NCBI GenBank assembly: GCA_905235675.1
Contig: CAJONC010000027.1
Span: 1-64,000 of the forward strand
DNA length: 64,000 nucleotides
Reading direction: 5' to 3'
DNA from: an uncultured Bacteroidales bacterium
GTDB lineage: Bacteria; Bacteroidota; Bacteroidia; Bacteroidales; UBA932
Part shown: piece by piece, positions 18,901 to 26,103 of the stretch
How positions within the stretch are numbered: the stretch's first letter is position 1
Layout of the letters: each line of letters opens with the position of its first letter
The notes under the pieces: model-generated
What the model saw: only the letters and a program-made list of their open reading frames with translations
The model's database searches: none
What the model was told of the DNA's origin: nothing
Program-made: the position numbers and the translations under genes

Positions 18901-19464
18901 GCCCTGGGCAAGAATCACCCTGGCGCACGCCATTACGTGGGAGAATTTCACATTTATCGTACGGTCCGAAGGGGCCACATCCTCAGTCTTGCCCCAGAGC
19001 AGGTCGCTGGCCTCATAGGCAGACATCTTACCGTTGCCTCCTTCATCCGACTGATCCTTCTGCACTTCAAAGCTGAACGATTCTATACTGTCCGGAGAGC
19101 CATAGGGATAGTAGCCATAAACATCAATGTGGGTATTTTTGTCCTTATAGTAGATGTCGTGATCCGGAGTCCACACCCAGGTCGCTTCGTTGAAAGTGTA
19201 GCGCAGATTGCTGGCACGGGTGCCGTTCAGGGTAAGCTCCCCCGGGTTGCCGCCGTCGTAATCCACCACGTAAATGCCGATTTCATCTCCATTCACAAAA
19301 CCTTGATCGTTCGCCCTTGTGACATAGACGTGATCGATTTCTCCTCCGATTCTGATGGCTCCTGCTTCAGTGTTTCCTAAAGAAACAGGCATGTCGGGCT
19401 CATTCAAAGCACAGGCACTTACTGCCAAGCCCGCTGCCAAAATATAAACGAATCCGGTTCTCAT
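15943..19464 (-). CDS. Fimbrillin - BspA-like LRR - BACON - M64 metallopeptidase surface lipoprotein
   Basis: A 1173-residue lipoprotein (signal ending LAVSAC). Residues about 25-310 are a fimbrillin/Mfa-like domain (GDEIGIYVVDYDG, VYGYYPYG, YEASDLLWGKT). About 400-740 are BspA-like leucine-rich repeats of the form LP..L..IG..AF..C. About 745-830 is a BACON sandwich (DEWEVESQPDWVSLDRTSGTG). About 835-1110 is an M64 (IgA-peptidase-like) domain with the motif HEAGGHGFGKLLDEY around residue 1002, a cysteine cluster (DGCSCSCC) and YEGGYMHTRSVYRSE. The likely role is a surface zinc peptidase with its own adhesive domains. The metal motif has three residues between E and the second H, which I recall from other Bacteroidales M64 proteins; the substrate is unknown. 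Confidence 0.85.
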   Translation of the reverse strand: MRTGFVYILAAGLAVSACALNEPDMPVSLGNTEAGAIRIGGEIDHVYVTRANDQGFVNGDEIGIYVVDYDGGNPGELTLNGTRASNLRYTFNEATWVWTPDHDIYYKDKNTHIDVYGYYPYGSPDSIESFSFEVQKDQSDEGGNGKMSAYEASDLLWGKTEDVAPSDRTINVKFSHVMACARVILAQGSGFDSSEWAGLEKSVITESAIRTSSVNLKTGEVSVTGTRPSTGTIAHKNGNEWRCIIVPQTIAAGDALFSISVGGLPYSLRKGEDFTFVAGRQHNFTITVNKRTETGDYEFVLTGESITPWENDPISHDAVAREYVIINVPEAGTLDACIEAAGKDLTQVQNLKITGQINSRDFAVMRYKMDKLKSLNLKEVKLVAGEGGYLEEGTMDYSNNMEDMIPATALPNKETLTRLVLPDKLRIIGNAAFNNCINLSGSLILPEGLEELGQAAFWSCSSLNGQLRLPSTLKKIGSKKGYIGYWDGVFYNCGFVCELTLPENVVEIGMGAFMGCRGLYGNLKLPSKLELIGEMAFSDCVNLTGSIEIPQRVTDIPVNCFSGSGFNGVLTLHNGITTIGDGAFRGTALKGELNLPEDLEVIASEVFLGCDFSGELVLPKNLSRIGDHAFAYNWRLMGVLEIPQNVQSIGAGAFAHCWSLEGVIFPDALESIRYEPSWYDDGGAFQGCYGIGRIVCKGAIPPYIQSGAFDGVPKDNFTLEVPESAIQQYQSATGWKDFKRISAYRNLVIRPSMATAINTSVTRDLVLTADDEWEVESQPDWVSLDRTSGTGKAELKLTFSQMPQGSEEREGEVVFKLKDKDYRTRCRVTQYNYEYAEDQVITLQNASKGNGVNIVILADGYNAKDISEGKLLDDVNEAYGYYFDIEPYKTYKDYFNVYTAISVSPESGIGSINTIIYNRFNTSAKGGVTLGVRNGDSDYNEIFKYACKAPTVSEANLNETLIIMVANTTDYGGICYMYEDGLALAYCPMSNYGYPLDFRGVIQHEAGGHGFGKLLDEYIYHNEFIDGCSCSCCPHDSELAMAKAMGWGRNLSLTGKMSEVDWAHLIFHPKYSAFVDVFEGGYMHTRSVYRSEQNSCMNNDIPYYSTISRQAIVERIKALAGEPFDFDEFVEKDVLVSFGTFATRSFIPGQTYVPMGQAHSAPKFMGERPAIKW

Positions 19465-19471
19465 ATCTATA

Positions 19472-20356
19472 TCAATTTACAGTTCCGCCATAGTCATTGG
19501 GATCGGATTCCCAATTGCCTATGCCAATGTTGATTCCTTCCGACACTTTATTAACCGTCAGAGTGACCTTATGCTGCATATTTGATTTCAGCGTAATGGT
19601 TTCCTTGACAGAAAAAGAGTAATCTCCCACTTTCAAAGAAATAAGAGTCTGGTTCTGAATGGTCTGAGGAGGCACAAGTGCACGAAAATGCTCGTTCTCC
19701 TGATATGGGGTTATGTCGGCAGGATTACCTGTAGCCACAACCTCGCCCGTACCGAGATTCAATGTAGCGACGGGCTTGAGATTGTTTATGGACACTTCAA
19801 TATTTTCCTCCTTCAGACTTTCCGCAGTGTAACCGTTGCCCGGATTAATATAAATCAACAAGTTGCTCATTCTGTGCGTGGTAACAATTTCCACCACATC
19901 GGAAGTGGGAGCCACGCCTGTCCTGCTTCCCCAAAGCAGTTCTGACGCTTTATATCCGGCCGGAGTGGACTGATTGGTATTGACGGAGAAAGGAATGGCT
20001 GTCACATCGGAGACATTCCCTACGCGCGGATAATAACAGTAGAAACTCGCGCCGGTGCTTTGATCCTTCCAATAAAGTTCCGAAGCGGCTATCCATTTAC
20101 TGCCGTCAAATGTAAATGAGACATTTGTGGCATGATTTCCGGTGGGTGCCAGGGTGCTCCCCTGATTTACCACATACAAACCGACCACATCTCCAGATTC
20201 ATAGGCGGTATCAGTCGCTTTCGTGAAAGGTGAAATGGAAAGATTGATGGGGATTTTTTCAACAACCGGATCAGGTCCTGGTTCGGGAGCAGGTGTAGTT
20301 TTTCCACAAGCCGCAATGACAAAGAGCGCTGCGGCCAGAATGCCAGTTTTCTTCAT
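19472..20356 (-). CDS. Fimbrillin (Mfa-like) family lipoprotein, first gene of the island operon
   Basis: A 294-residue lipoprotein starting at MKKTGILAAALFVIAACGK, with lipobox cysteine. A proline-rich linker (PAPEPGPDPV) joins the anchor to the fimbrillin body: ESGDVVGLYVVNQ, ASFYCYYPRVG, NTNQSTPAGYKASELLWGS and THRMSNLLIYI. It ends with a short tail (GNWESDPNDYGG). It leads the run fimbrillin, peptidase fusion, fimbrillin, repeat lipoprotein, regulator, all on the minus strand with 4-19 base gaps. Confidence 0.82.
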   Translation of the reverse strand: MKKTGILAAALFVIAACGKTTPAPEPGPDPVVEKIPINLSISPFTKATDTAYESGDVVGLYVVNQGSTLAPTGNHATNVSFTFDGSKWIAASELYWKDQSTGASFYCYYPRVGNVSDVTAIPFSVNTNQSTPAGYKASELLWGSRTGVAPTSDVVEIVTTHRMSNLLIYINPGNGYTAESLKEENIEVSINNLKPVATLNLGTGEVVATGNPADITPYQENEHFRALVPPQTIQNQTLISLKVGDYSFSVKETITLKSNMQHKVTLTVNKVSEGINIGIGNWESDPNDYGGTVN

Positions 20357-20395
20357 ATCATCCAAAAATTTTTTAGTTTTAGTTAATGCAACGTA

Positions 20396-20403
20396 CAAAA
20401 GTA
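20396..20403 (-). promoter_or_regulatory. Candidate -7 box for the fimbrillin operon
   Basis: On the minus strand this reads TACTTTTG, matching TAnnTTTG, 39 bases before the fimbrillin ATG. The nearest TTTG upstream is about 26 bases away, longer than usual. The box lies between the first island gene and the right-hand 71-bp repeat. Confidence 0.45.
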
Positions 20404-20447
20404 CACAACACACTTGAATGAAAATGACTCAAATTTGGTTCAAATTA

Positions 20448-20518
20448 ACAGTTACAGATTCAGCGCATGCGTATTCTTTATCTCGTCCATGACGAAGGTG
20501 GAGAGGATGCTGCCGATG
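20448..20518. repeat. 71-bp direct repeat, right copy (functional lrp 3' end)
   Basis: The copy that completes lrp: the last 22 codons, the stop and 4 downstream bases. It is identical to 10177-10247. See the left copy and the island entry. Confidence 0.95.
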
Positions 20519-20928
20519 GAGTCTATAGTGCCGAGGACGTTGATGATGAATTCGTTGTAGTACTTCATGTCGGGGGCCTGAATCTTCATCAGGTAGTCGT
20601 ATTCGCCTGACACATTGTAGCATTCCGCCACCTGGGGGATGTCCCTAATGACGGAGATAAAGTTTTTTGCCACCTCCCTGGTCATCTGTTTCAGCTTCAC
20701 CGAGCAGTAGACGGTGAATCCGCGGTTAAGTTTTTCGGCATCCAGGATTGCCGCATACTTCCGTATATAGCCTTCCTTTTCCAGGCGCTTGAGCCGTTCA
20801 AAAGCGGGGGTGGTGCTGAGATGCACCCTGGCGGCAAGTTCCTTGGTGGTAATACGGGCGTTTTCCTGCACGCAGCGCAGAATCTGCAAATCGGTGGCAT
20901 CGAGTCGTGAATCTTCGGGATAGGGCAT
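20452..20928 (-). CDS. Lrp/AsnC family transcriptional regulator
   Basis: A 158-residue regulator with an N-terminal winged helix (LDATDLQILRCVQENARITTKELAARV, recognition helix STTPAFERLKRLE). A C-terminal RAM/AsnC ligand domain follows (FTVYCSVKL, VAECYNVSGEYDYLMKI). Such proteins bind amino acids and control amino-acid metabolism. It is divergent from metX-hom across 141 bases, so regulation of the methionine genes is a reasonable inference. Its 3' end is the site duplicated at the far side of the island. Confidence 0.92.
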   Translation of the reverse strand: MPYPEDSRLDATDLQILRCVQENARITTKELAARVHLSTTPAFERLKRLEKEGYIRKYAAILDAEKLNRGFTVYCSVKLKQMTREVAKNFISVIRDIPQVAECYNVSGEYDYLMKIQAPDMKYYNEFIINVLGTIDSIGSILSTFVMDEIKNTHALNL

Positions 20929-20994
20929 AAGAATAATTTTCGTTTAAAGCTTGTCAAATCAAGTAATATTTCGCGTTCATTCTATAAGAACACA

Positions 20995-21002
20995 CAAATT
21001 TA
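20995..21002 (-). promoter_or_regulatory. Candidate -7 box of lrp
   Basis: On the minus strand this reads TAAATTTG, matching TAnnTTTG, about 66 bases before the lrp ATG. A TTG lies 22 bases further upstream, only a partial -33 match. Confidence 0.4.
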
Positions 21003-21053
21003 GTAAATTATTCCAAAGTCAGACCAACTATTATAATTTTATTCCAGTTTGAC

Positions 21054-21061
21054 TAACTTTG
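21054..21061 (+). promoter_or_regulatory. Candidate -7 box of metX-hom
   Basis: TAACTTTG fits TAnnTTTG and ends 8 bases before the metX ATG at 21070, implying a very short or absent leader. No clear -33 box is visible. Confidence 0.45.
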
Positions 21062-21069
21062 CCGACGTA

Positions 21070-22071
21070 ATGATTAAAGGCGAAATAACCATAGCGGTCA
21101 ATCTTGAAGCCGGCGGCAGGCTGCCTGCGGCGAAAGTTGTGTACCACACTTCCCACAATAAATACAGCCCCGAACTGCCCGTGGTATGGATATGCCATGC
21201 CCTCACCGCGAACAGCGACCCCGAGGACTGGTGGCCCGAAGTTGTAGGCGAAGGCAAGGTGCTGGACACGCGGAAGAATTTCGTGGTCTGCGTCAACATG
21301 CTCGGATCCCCCTACGGTTCCGAATCCCCCGCCAGCATCAATCCCGACACGGGAAAGCCCTGGCTGCTGGACTTCCCGAAACTGACTCTCCGCGACATGA
21401 TTCCAGCCTTCGAGGCCGTGCGCAAGCATCTTGGAATCAAGAAGATAAACAAACTTATAGGCAGTTCCTCGGGCGGATTCCAGGCAATAGAATGGGCCGT
21501 AGCCAAGCCGGAGATTTTCGAGCACTGCTACTTCATGGCAACCGCGCCGAGGGAATCCCCCTACCTGGGTGCTACTCTCGAAAACCAGAGGATGGCCCTG
21601 GAGGCCGACCCGAGCTTCCGCGAAGCGAAAGGCCTTGAGGGAGGTGCGGCAGGCCTGAAATGTGCGAGGGCGCAGGCGGTGCTGTCGTACCGGAGCTTCC
21701 GCTGCTACGGACTCACCCAGGGCGAAACCGACGAAGACACCCTGTTCGCGGGCCGCGTGGCATCGTATGAACGCCATCAGGGCGACAAGCTTGTGAAGCG
21801 TGGTTTCGACGCCTATTCATATTACAATCTCTGCAACCAGATAGACAGCAACAATGTCGGCCGAGGACGGGGCGGAGTGCAGGCTGCACTCGGGAGGATA
21901 AACTCCGACGTGACCGTGGTTGCGATAGATACCGACCAGATATTCCCTCCGGAGGAAGGCAAAGTATGGGCAGGGTGGATTCCCCGCGCCAGATTCATAG
22001 TGATAAGCTCGGATTACGGGCACGACGGTTTTTTGCTGGAAACAGCCAAATTGAATGCAATTCTGTTATGA
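21070..22071 (+). CDS. metX: Homoserine O-acetyltransferase family protein (alpha/beta hydrolase)
   Basis: A 333-residue alpha/beta-hydrolase. The ATG at 21070 is chosen over an upstream TTG because it follows a -7 box. The catalytic triad is visible: nucleophile serine in GSSSGGFQAIEWA, aspartate in DTDQIFPPEE and histidine in SDYGHDGFL. The family acylates homoserine (acetyl- or succinyl-CoA) as the first methionine-specific step. I cannot tell the acyl donor from sequence. The gene overlaps hom by 4 bases (ATGA), and the two make consecutive pathway steps. Confidence 0.88.
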   Translation: MIKGEITIAVNLEAGGRLPAAKVVYHTSHNKYSPELPVVWICHALTANSDPEDWWPEVVGEGKVLDTRKNFVVCVNMLGSPYGSESPASINPDTGKPWLLDFPKLTLRDMIPAFEAVRKHLGIKKINKLIGSSSGGFQAIEWAVAKPEIFEHCYFMATAPRESPYLGATLENQRMALEADPSFREAKGLEGGAAGLKCARAQAVLSYRSFRCYGLTQGETDEDTLFAGRVASYERHQGDKLVKRGFDAYSYYNLCNQIDSNNVGRGRGGVQAALGRINSDVTVVAIDTDQIFPPEEGKVWAGWIPRARFIVISSDYGHDGFLLETAKLNAILL

Positions 22072-23051
22072 GTAGAACTAATCTTTATATCGCCGGCTAC
22101 GGCAAAGTGGGCAAGGCCCTTGTGCAGATGCTTGCAGAAAACGCCCCGGGTATAGCTTCCCGCAAAGGAGTGCAGCTCGTCCTGTGCGGACTGGCTAACA
22201 CCCGCCGTTATATCCTCAACCCCGAAGGACTCTCCTGGGAGGGCATCGCAGACCGGCTCGCAAACGGCATCATCCCCGGAACGGCATTTTCAGAGGCTCT
22301 TCCACAGGCAGACGGCAATTCAATTTTCGTCGACTGCACCGCGGACGCCGGAATGGGCGATCTTTATCCATCGATTTTCAGGAAGGGCTACAGCGTGGTG
22401 GCATGCAACAAGATTCCCTTCTCGGGATCCTACGCCAAGTTCCGCGCCCTGCATGAAGAAGCCATAAAGTGCGGAGTGTCACTGCATTACGAGACCACGG
22501 CAGGGGCCGCTCTTCCGGTACTGGTAACCCTCGACAGGGTGCTGCAGAGCGGAGATGAGTTCGTGAAGATGGAGGCGGTTCTTTCCGGAACCCTGAACTA
22601 TCTGCTGGACAACTACAAGGGCAAGGACTTCGTCCTGCTTGTGGAAGATGCCCGCAAGAAAGGCTACACCGAACCCGATCCCGCGATAGACCTGAGCGGA
22701 AAAGACGTGCTCCGCAAGACCATAATCCTCAGCAGGCAGCTCGGAATTCCCCTCGAACAGGAACAGGTGGCCCTTGAACCTATCCCCGACAACATAGAGG
22801 AGAGATACCGCCAGGCCGCAGTCAAAGGGCTGATACTCAGATATGTGGCAAGCGTGACTCCCGACGGGAAGGCGGAAGTGGGGCTTCGTGAGGTGTCGCC
22901 CGAAAGTCCTCTCGCAGCCCTGCACGGCACCGACAACGCCGTTCTCATCACCACAAAGGACTACCCCTCCCCTATGCTGATACAGGGTGCGGGCGCAGGC
23001 CCCCGCCAGACAGCCGGAGGCATTCTCGCCGACATACTCCTCAACTCGTAA
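22068..23051 (+). CDS. hom: Homoserine dehydrogenase (stand-alone)
   Basis: A 327-residue NAD(P)-dependent enzyme that reduces aspartate semialdehyde to homoserine. The start is the ATG overlapping the metX stop. Motifs include the nucleotide-binding LYIAGYGKVGKAL, DCTADAGMGDLY, VVACNKIPFS, the substrate loop HYETTAGAALPV, LSGTLNYLLD and YTEPDPAIDLSGKDVLRK. It has no fused aspartokinase domain and no C-terminal ACT domain, so it probably supplies homoserine to MetX without threonine feedback. Confidence 0.92.
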   Translation: MSRTNLYIAGYGKVGKALVQMLAENAPGIASRKGVQLVLCGLANTRRYILNPEGLSWEGIADRLANGIIPGTAFSEALPQADGNSIFVDCTADAGMGDLYPSIFRKGYSVVACNKIPFSGSYAKFRALHEEAIKCGVSLHYETTAGAALPVLVTLDRVLQSGDEFVKMEAVLSGTLNYLLDNYKGKDFVLLVEDARKKGYTEPDPAIDLSGKDVLRKTIILSRQLGIPLEQEQVALEPIPDNIEERYRQAAVKGLILRYVASVTPDGKAEVGLREVSPESPLAALHGTDNAVLITTKDYPSPMLIQGAGAGPRQTAGGILADILLNS

Positions 23052-23081
23052 AATACCGGCGGACATTTATAAGTTTTTACT

Positions 23082-23089
23082 TATATTTG
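23082..23089 (+). promoter_or_regulatory. Candidate -7 box of the tandem hydrolase gene
   Basis: TATATTTG matches TAnnTTTG and ends 7 bases before the ATG at 23097. No -33 TTTG is obvious. The gene may instead be read through from metX-hom. Confidence 0.4.
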
Positions 23090-23096
23090 TCCTGTT

Positions 23097-24818
23097 ATGA
23101 AGAAATCCCTGTCCATTATACTCGTCTTCATCTCCCTGAACCTCTGGGCCTGGGAGAGGGAGAGCATTTGGCCCGCAGGCAAGATGCCCGATGCGCAGGC
23201 CCACCAGATTGCAGCAATGACCGACGAATCGCAGGTGGAAGGCTTCAAACCGGAGCTGCACCGCGTCGCATACCTGGAATGGTTCGAAAAGCCCGAAAAT
23301 CCCAACGGAAGCTGCATGATACTGATTTCCGGCGGGGGCTACAACAGCTGCTGCGACGTACGGCTGATCAAGTACTGGCACGAAGAGCTCACTTCCCGCG
23401 GAGTGCAGTGCGTCAACCTCGTTTACCGTACTCCCCGTCCCGAAGGAATCCCCATTTATCAGACCGCCTGGGAAGACGGGCAGAGAGGAGTCAGGATGGT
23501 GCGCAGCGAGGCCGCAAAGCGCGGATTCGATCCCGAGAAGATAGGCGTAGTTGGAATGTCGGCCGGTTCGCATCTGGGCCTGCTGCTCGCAACGAATTCA
23601 CAAACAGCCGCCTACGAACCCATTGACGCGATCGACAGGACTCCCTGCCATATCAACTGGGCCATTCTGAACGCCCCCGCCTACGTCACTACCGACGGGG
23701 AGATGGGAGCATCGGCCGCAAGGCTCGGATACGGCGTGGACGTAGCGCTCAGCGATGTGTTCAAGTTCGATGAAAAGACCTGCCCCATCAGCCTCCACCA
23801 CGGAGGAAACGATCCCTATTCTCCCAATGGTTCCACCCTTATATACAGGGAATTGCGCAAGAGAGGCATAGCTGCGGAACTGCATCTCTACCCCAACAAG
23901 GCACATGGCGCTTTCGGCTTCGAAAGGGCTATCGAGTTCATGACACAGATGGGATATCTCGGGCCTGTCGCTCCGGAAGAAAAACTCATGGACCGCTTCG
24001 CCTCCGACGAGGACCGTGCCGGATACAGGAAGGAAGCCATCTGGCCCGAAGGAAAGATGCCCGACAGGCAGGAGAACCAGTGCGAGCCTTACATCGAATG
24101 GCATTTCCCGCACCAGCTGAACACCCATGCAATCCAGATCATCTACTCCGGAGGATCCTACACCAGCAACAATCCCGATGAATTTGAGGTAGCCCCGATA
24201 CGAAGGTATCTCAACGCCAAAGGCGTTACGGTCGTCACCATCAAATACCGCACTCCCCGTCCCGCAGCTCCCCTCGCCAAGCATACGACGGCCCTGGAAG
24301 ACCTTCAGCGCGCGATAAAGATAGTCCGCAGCGAGGCGCCTTCGCACGGCCTGGACCCCGACCGCATAGGTATAATGGGTTCTTCCGCAGGCGGACACCT
24401 CACCCTTCTGGGCGTAACCTCGTCCAGACACAGGGCATACAGGCCCTTCGACGACATAGACAAGATTCCCTGCAATGTCCAGTGGGGCATAGGCATCTAT
24501 CCCGCCTACGCCCTGACCGACGGTCTTGACCGGTACAACACCACCAAGGGCAACGACGATTCGGCGGTACTCGCCCCCGAGTTCACTTTCGACCTTGACA
24601 CCGCCCCCATGCTCTTCATCCACGGCGACGCGGACCCGTGGGCCGCGATGAATTCGGTGAAGACCTGGGAAAAGATGCGCGCCATGGGAATCCAGAGCGA
24701 ACTCCACACCCTCGCAACGCGCCAGCACTGCTTCCAGCGTACGGCATCGCCCGGAACCGGAAGCTACAACTGGATGGACAGGGTATGGGATTTCCTCCAG
24801 CCGTTTATCGGAGAATAA
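23097..24818 (+). CDS. Secreted protein with two tandem alpha/beta-hydrolase (esterase-like) domains
   Basis: A 573-residue protein with a signal peptide (MKKSLSIILVFISLNLWA). It is an internal duplication: two homologous hydrolase halves (about 20-295 and 305-573), each beginning with an IWP.GKMPD motif. Triads are present in both: GMSAGSH, GGNDPYSP, NKAHGAF in the first; GSSAGGH, HGDADPWA, RQHCFQ in the second. The fold resembles acetyl-xylan and feruloyl-type esterases of polysaccharide degraders. Substrate is unknown; no glycan-utilisation genes are nearby. It ends exactly where the convergent xseA gene ends. Confidence 0.8.
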   Translation: MKKSLSIILVFISLNLWAWERESIWPAGKMPDAQAHQIAAMTDESQVEGFKPELHRVAYLEWFEKPENPNGSCMILISGGGYNSCCDVRLIKYWHEELTSRGVQCVNLVYRTPRPEGIPIYQTAWEDGQRGVRMVRSEAAKRGFDPEKIGVVGMSAGSHLGLLLATNSQTAAYEPIDAIDRTPCHINWAILNAPAYVTTDGEMGASAARLGYGVDVALSDVFKFDEKTCPISLHHGGNDPYSPNGSTLIYRELRKRGIAAELHLYPNKAHGAFGFERAIEFMTQMGYLGPVAPEEKLMDRFASDEDRAGYRKEAIWPEGKMPDRQENQCEPYIEWHFPHQLNTHAIQIIYSGGSYTSNNPDEFEVAPIRRYLNAKGVTVVTIKYRTPRPAAPLAKHTTALEDLQRAIKIVRSEAPSHGLDPDRIGIMGSSAGGHLTLLGVTSSRHRAYRPFDDIDKIPCNVQWGIGIYPAYALTDGLDRYNTTKGNDDSAVLAPEFTFDLDTAPMLFIHGDADPWAAMNSVKTWEKMRAMGIQSELHTLATRQHCFQRTASPGTGSYNWMDRVWDFLQPFIGE

Positions 24819-25919
24819 CTACAGGACTTCGGCTTCAACCGATCCGTCGGCGAAGAGAATGCGGAGGCGCGAGCCTTTCCGCAGGCCTGCCGCGGAGTTG
24901 ACGACCACGCCCTTCTCATCGGCCACCAGCGAATAACCCCGGGAAAGTATGCTCCGCGGGTCGGCTGCCTTGATACGCTGTTCCAGCACGGCGACCGCAG
25001 CTTCCATCGAAGATATTTTGGCTGAAAGCGCGAGGCGCAGACGGTTCGAGAAAGAACTGATGCGTTCATCTTCCGACGCGAAAGCTTCGATGAAGAGGTC
25101 CGCCAGCGCAGTGGGAGTCTTAACCGCCTCATAAGCCACCATGTCGGCCACGCTGTGGTCGCGCTCGTGGCCTATAGCGGTGAACACAGGGATGCCGCAG
25201 TTTGCAATGGCGAAGGCAAGGCCGTAGTCGTCGAAGCAGGCGAGGTCCAGCCTGGATCCGCCGCCGCGGAGAATCAGCACGGCATCATATCCTCCGTCGG
25301 CCTCGACCGCCTGCAGAGCATCCACAATGCTTTCGGGAGCGCTTTCCCCTTGCATCAGCGCAGGGAAAAGATCCACCCTGAACCTGAATCCGTATTCATT
25401 CTCGGAAAGATGGCGGCAGAAGTCGCCGTATCCGGCGGCATCGGAGGCGGAAATTACGGCCAGCGAATATGGCAGGACGGCAAGTTCGAGTTCCTGCTGC
25501 TTTTCCGTCAGCCCGTCCTTTTCGAGTTTCTCCATGGTGCGGCGTTTTTCGAGTTCGGCGGCGCCGAGGGTAAACTGCGGTTCAAGCTCGTCTATGACGA
25601 GGGTAAGGCCGTAAAGCTCGCTGTAATTGGCCTGCACTCGGGCGAGTATCTGCATCCCCGGAGCGAGTTCGCTGCCGGTAGCCTCCACGAAATATCTGTG
25701 CAGGGCGAACCAGATGCTTTTCCAGATAACCGCGCGGGCCTTTGCCACAAGGCGGCCGTCTTCCGACTGGGACAGCTCCAGATAGCAGTGGCCGTTGCTC
25801 CTGGCCTGCACCGAAGCCACCTCGGCACGTACCCAGAGCTTTTCAGGTACGGCTTCTTCTACGCCGTCCCTTATAAGTTCCTGCAGCTCCAGGAGGGATA
25901 TTTCTTCGGAAGAGGGCAT
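24819..25919 (-). CDS. xseA: Exodeoxyribonuclease VII large subunit
   Basis: A 366-residue XseA with the N-terminal OB-fold (LWVRAEVASVQARSNGHCYLEL, about 25-105) and the catalytic core (SASDAAGYGDFCRHL, LILRGGGSRLDLACFDD, AIGHERDHSVADMVA). A coiled coil and a C-terminal strand segment (DPRSILSRGYSLV) follow. It is shorter than the E. coli protein (about 456), mostly in the coiled-coil region. No xseB (small subunit) is visible beside it. It lies 1 base after the Der C-terminal frame. Confidence 0.92.
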   Translation of the reverse strand: MPSSEEISLLELQELIRDGVEEAVPEKLWVRAEVASVQARSNGHCYLELSQSEDGRLVAKARAVIWKSIWFALHRYFVEATGSELAPGMQILARVQANYSELYGLTLVIDELEPQFTLGAAELEKRRTMEKLEKDGLTEKQQELELAVLPYSLAVISASDAAGYGDFCRHLSENEYGFRFRVDLFPALMQGESAPESIVDALQAVEADGGYDAVLILRGGGSRLDLACFDDYGLAFAIANCGIPVFTAIGHERDHSVADMVAYEAVKTPTALADLFIEAFASEDERISSFSNRLRLALSAKISSMEAAVAVLEQRIKAADPRSILSRGYSLVADEKGVVVNSAAGLRKGSRLRILFADGSVEAEVL

Positions 25920-25920
25920 A

Positions 25921-26103
25921 TTATTTCTGTCGGCAGTAAATCTGCACGGGGCAGCCGGTGAGATTGAAATGTTCGCGCAGCTGATTCTCGAGGAAGCGTT
26001 TGTAAGGCTCCTTTATGTACTGGGGCAGATTGCAGAAGAATGCGAAGGAAGGGAACTTCGTGGGGAGCTGGGTGACGTACTTGATCTTCACGTATCCTTC
26101 CAT
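25921..26103 (-). CDS. Der C-terminal KH-like domain in a shifted frame
   Basis: A 60-codon frame ([20 protein letters not shown]...) that matches the KH-like C terminus of Der/EngA, including the [13 protein letters not shown] segment and the usual final residues. It is not in frame with the GTPase part: the two frames overlap by 16 bases and differ by one net base. Its own ATG sits inside the last codons of the GTPase frame. It could therefore be made as a separate, coupled peptide, be joined by frameshifting, or reflect a one-base sequence error. Confidence 0.75.
   Translation of the reverse strand: MEGYVKIKYVTQLPTKFPSFAFFCNLPQYIKEPYKRFLENQLREHFNLTGCPVQIYCRQK

Larger units (their letters stand above)
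10248..20447. mobile_element. Putative accessory island between lrp-derived direct repeats
   Basis: About 10.2 kb bounded by the two 71-bp repeats. It carries only accessory surface and signalling genes (outer-membrane protein, lipoproteins, Ser/Thr kinase, putative regulator, fimbrillins, peptidase), while both sides return to core genes. One copy of the repeat completes lrp, the usual picture for an element inserted at, or duplicated from, a gene's 3' end. No integrase or transposase is visible inside, so the mechanism is unproven; unequal duplication or homologous insertion are alternatives. Confidence 0.55.

Noticed and set aside
23598..24728. 376-codon minus-strand open frame
   Set aside because: Antisense to the tandem hydrolase gene, which has a signal peptide and two triads.
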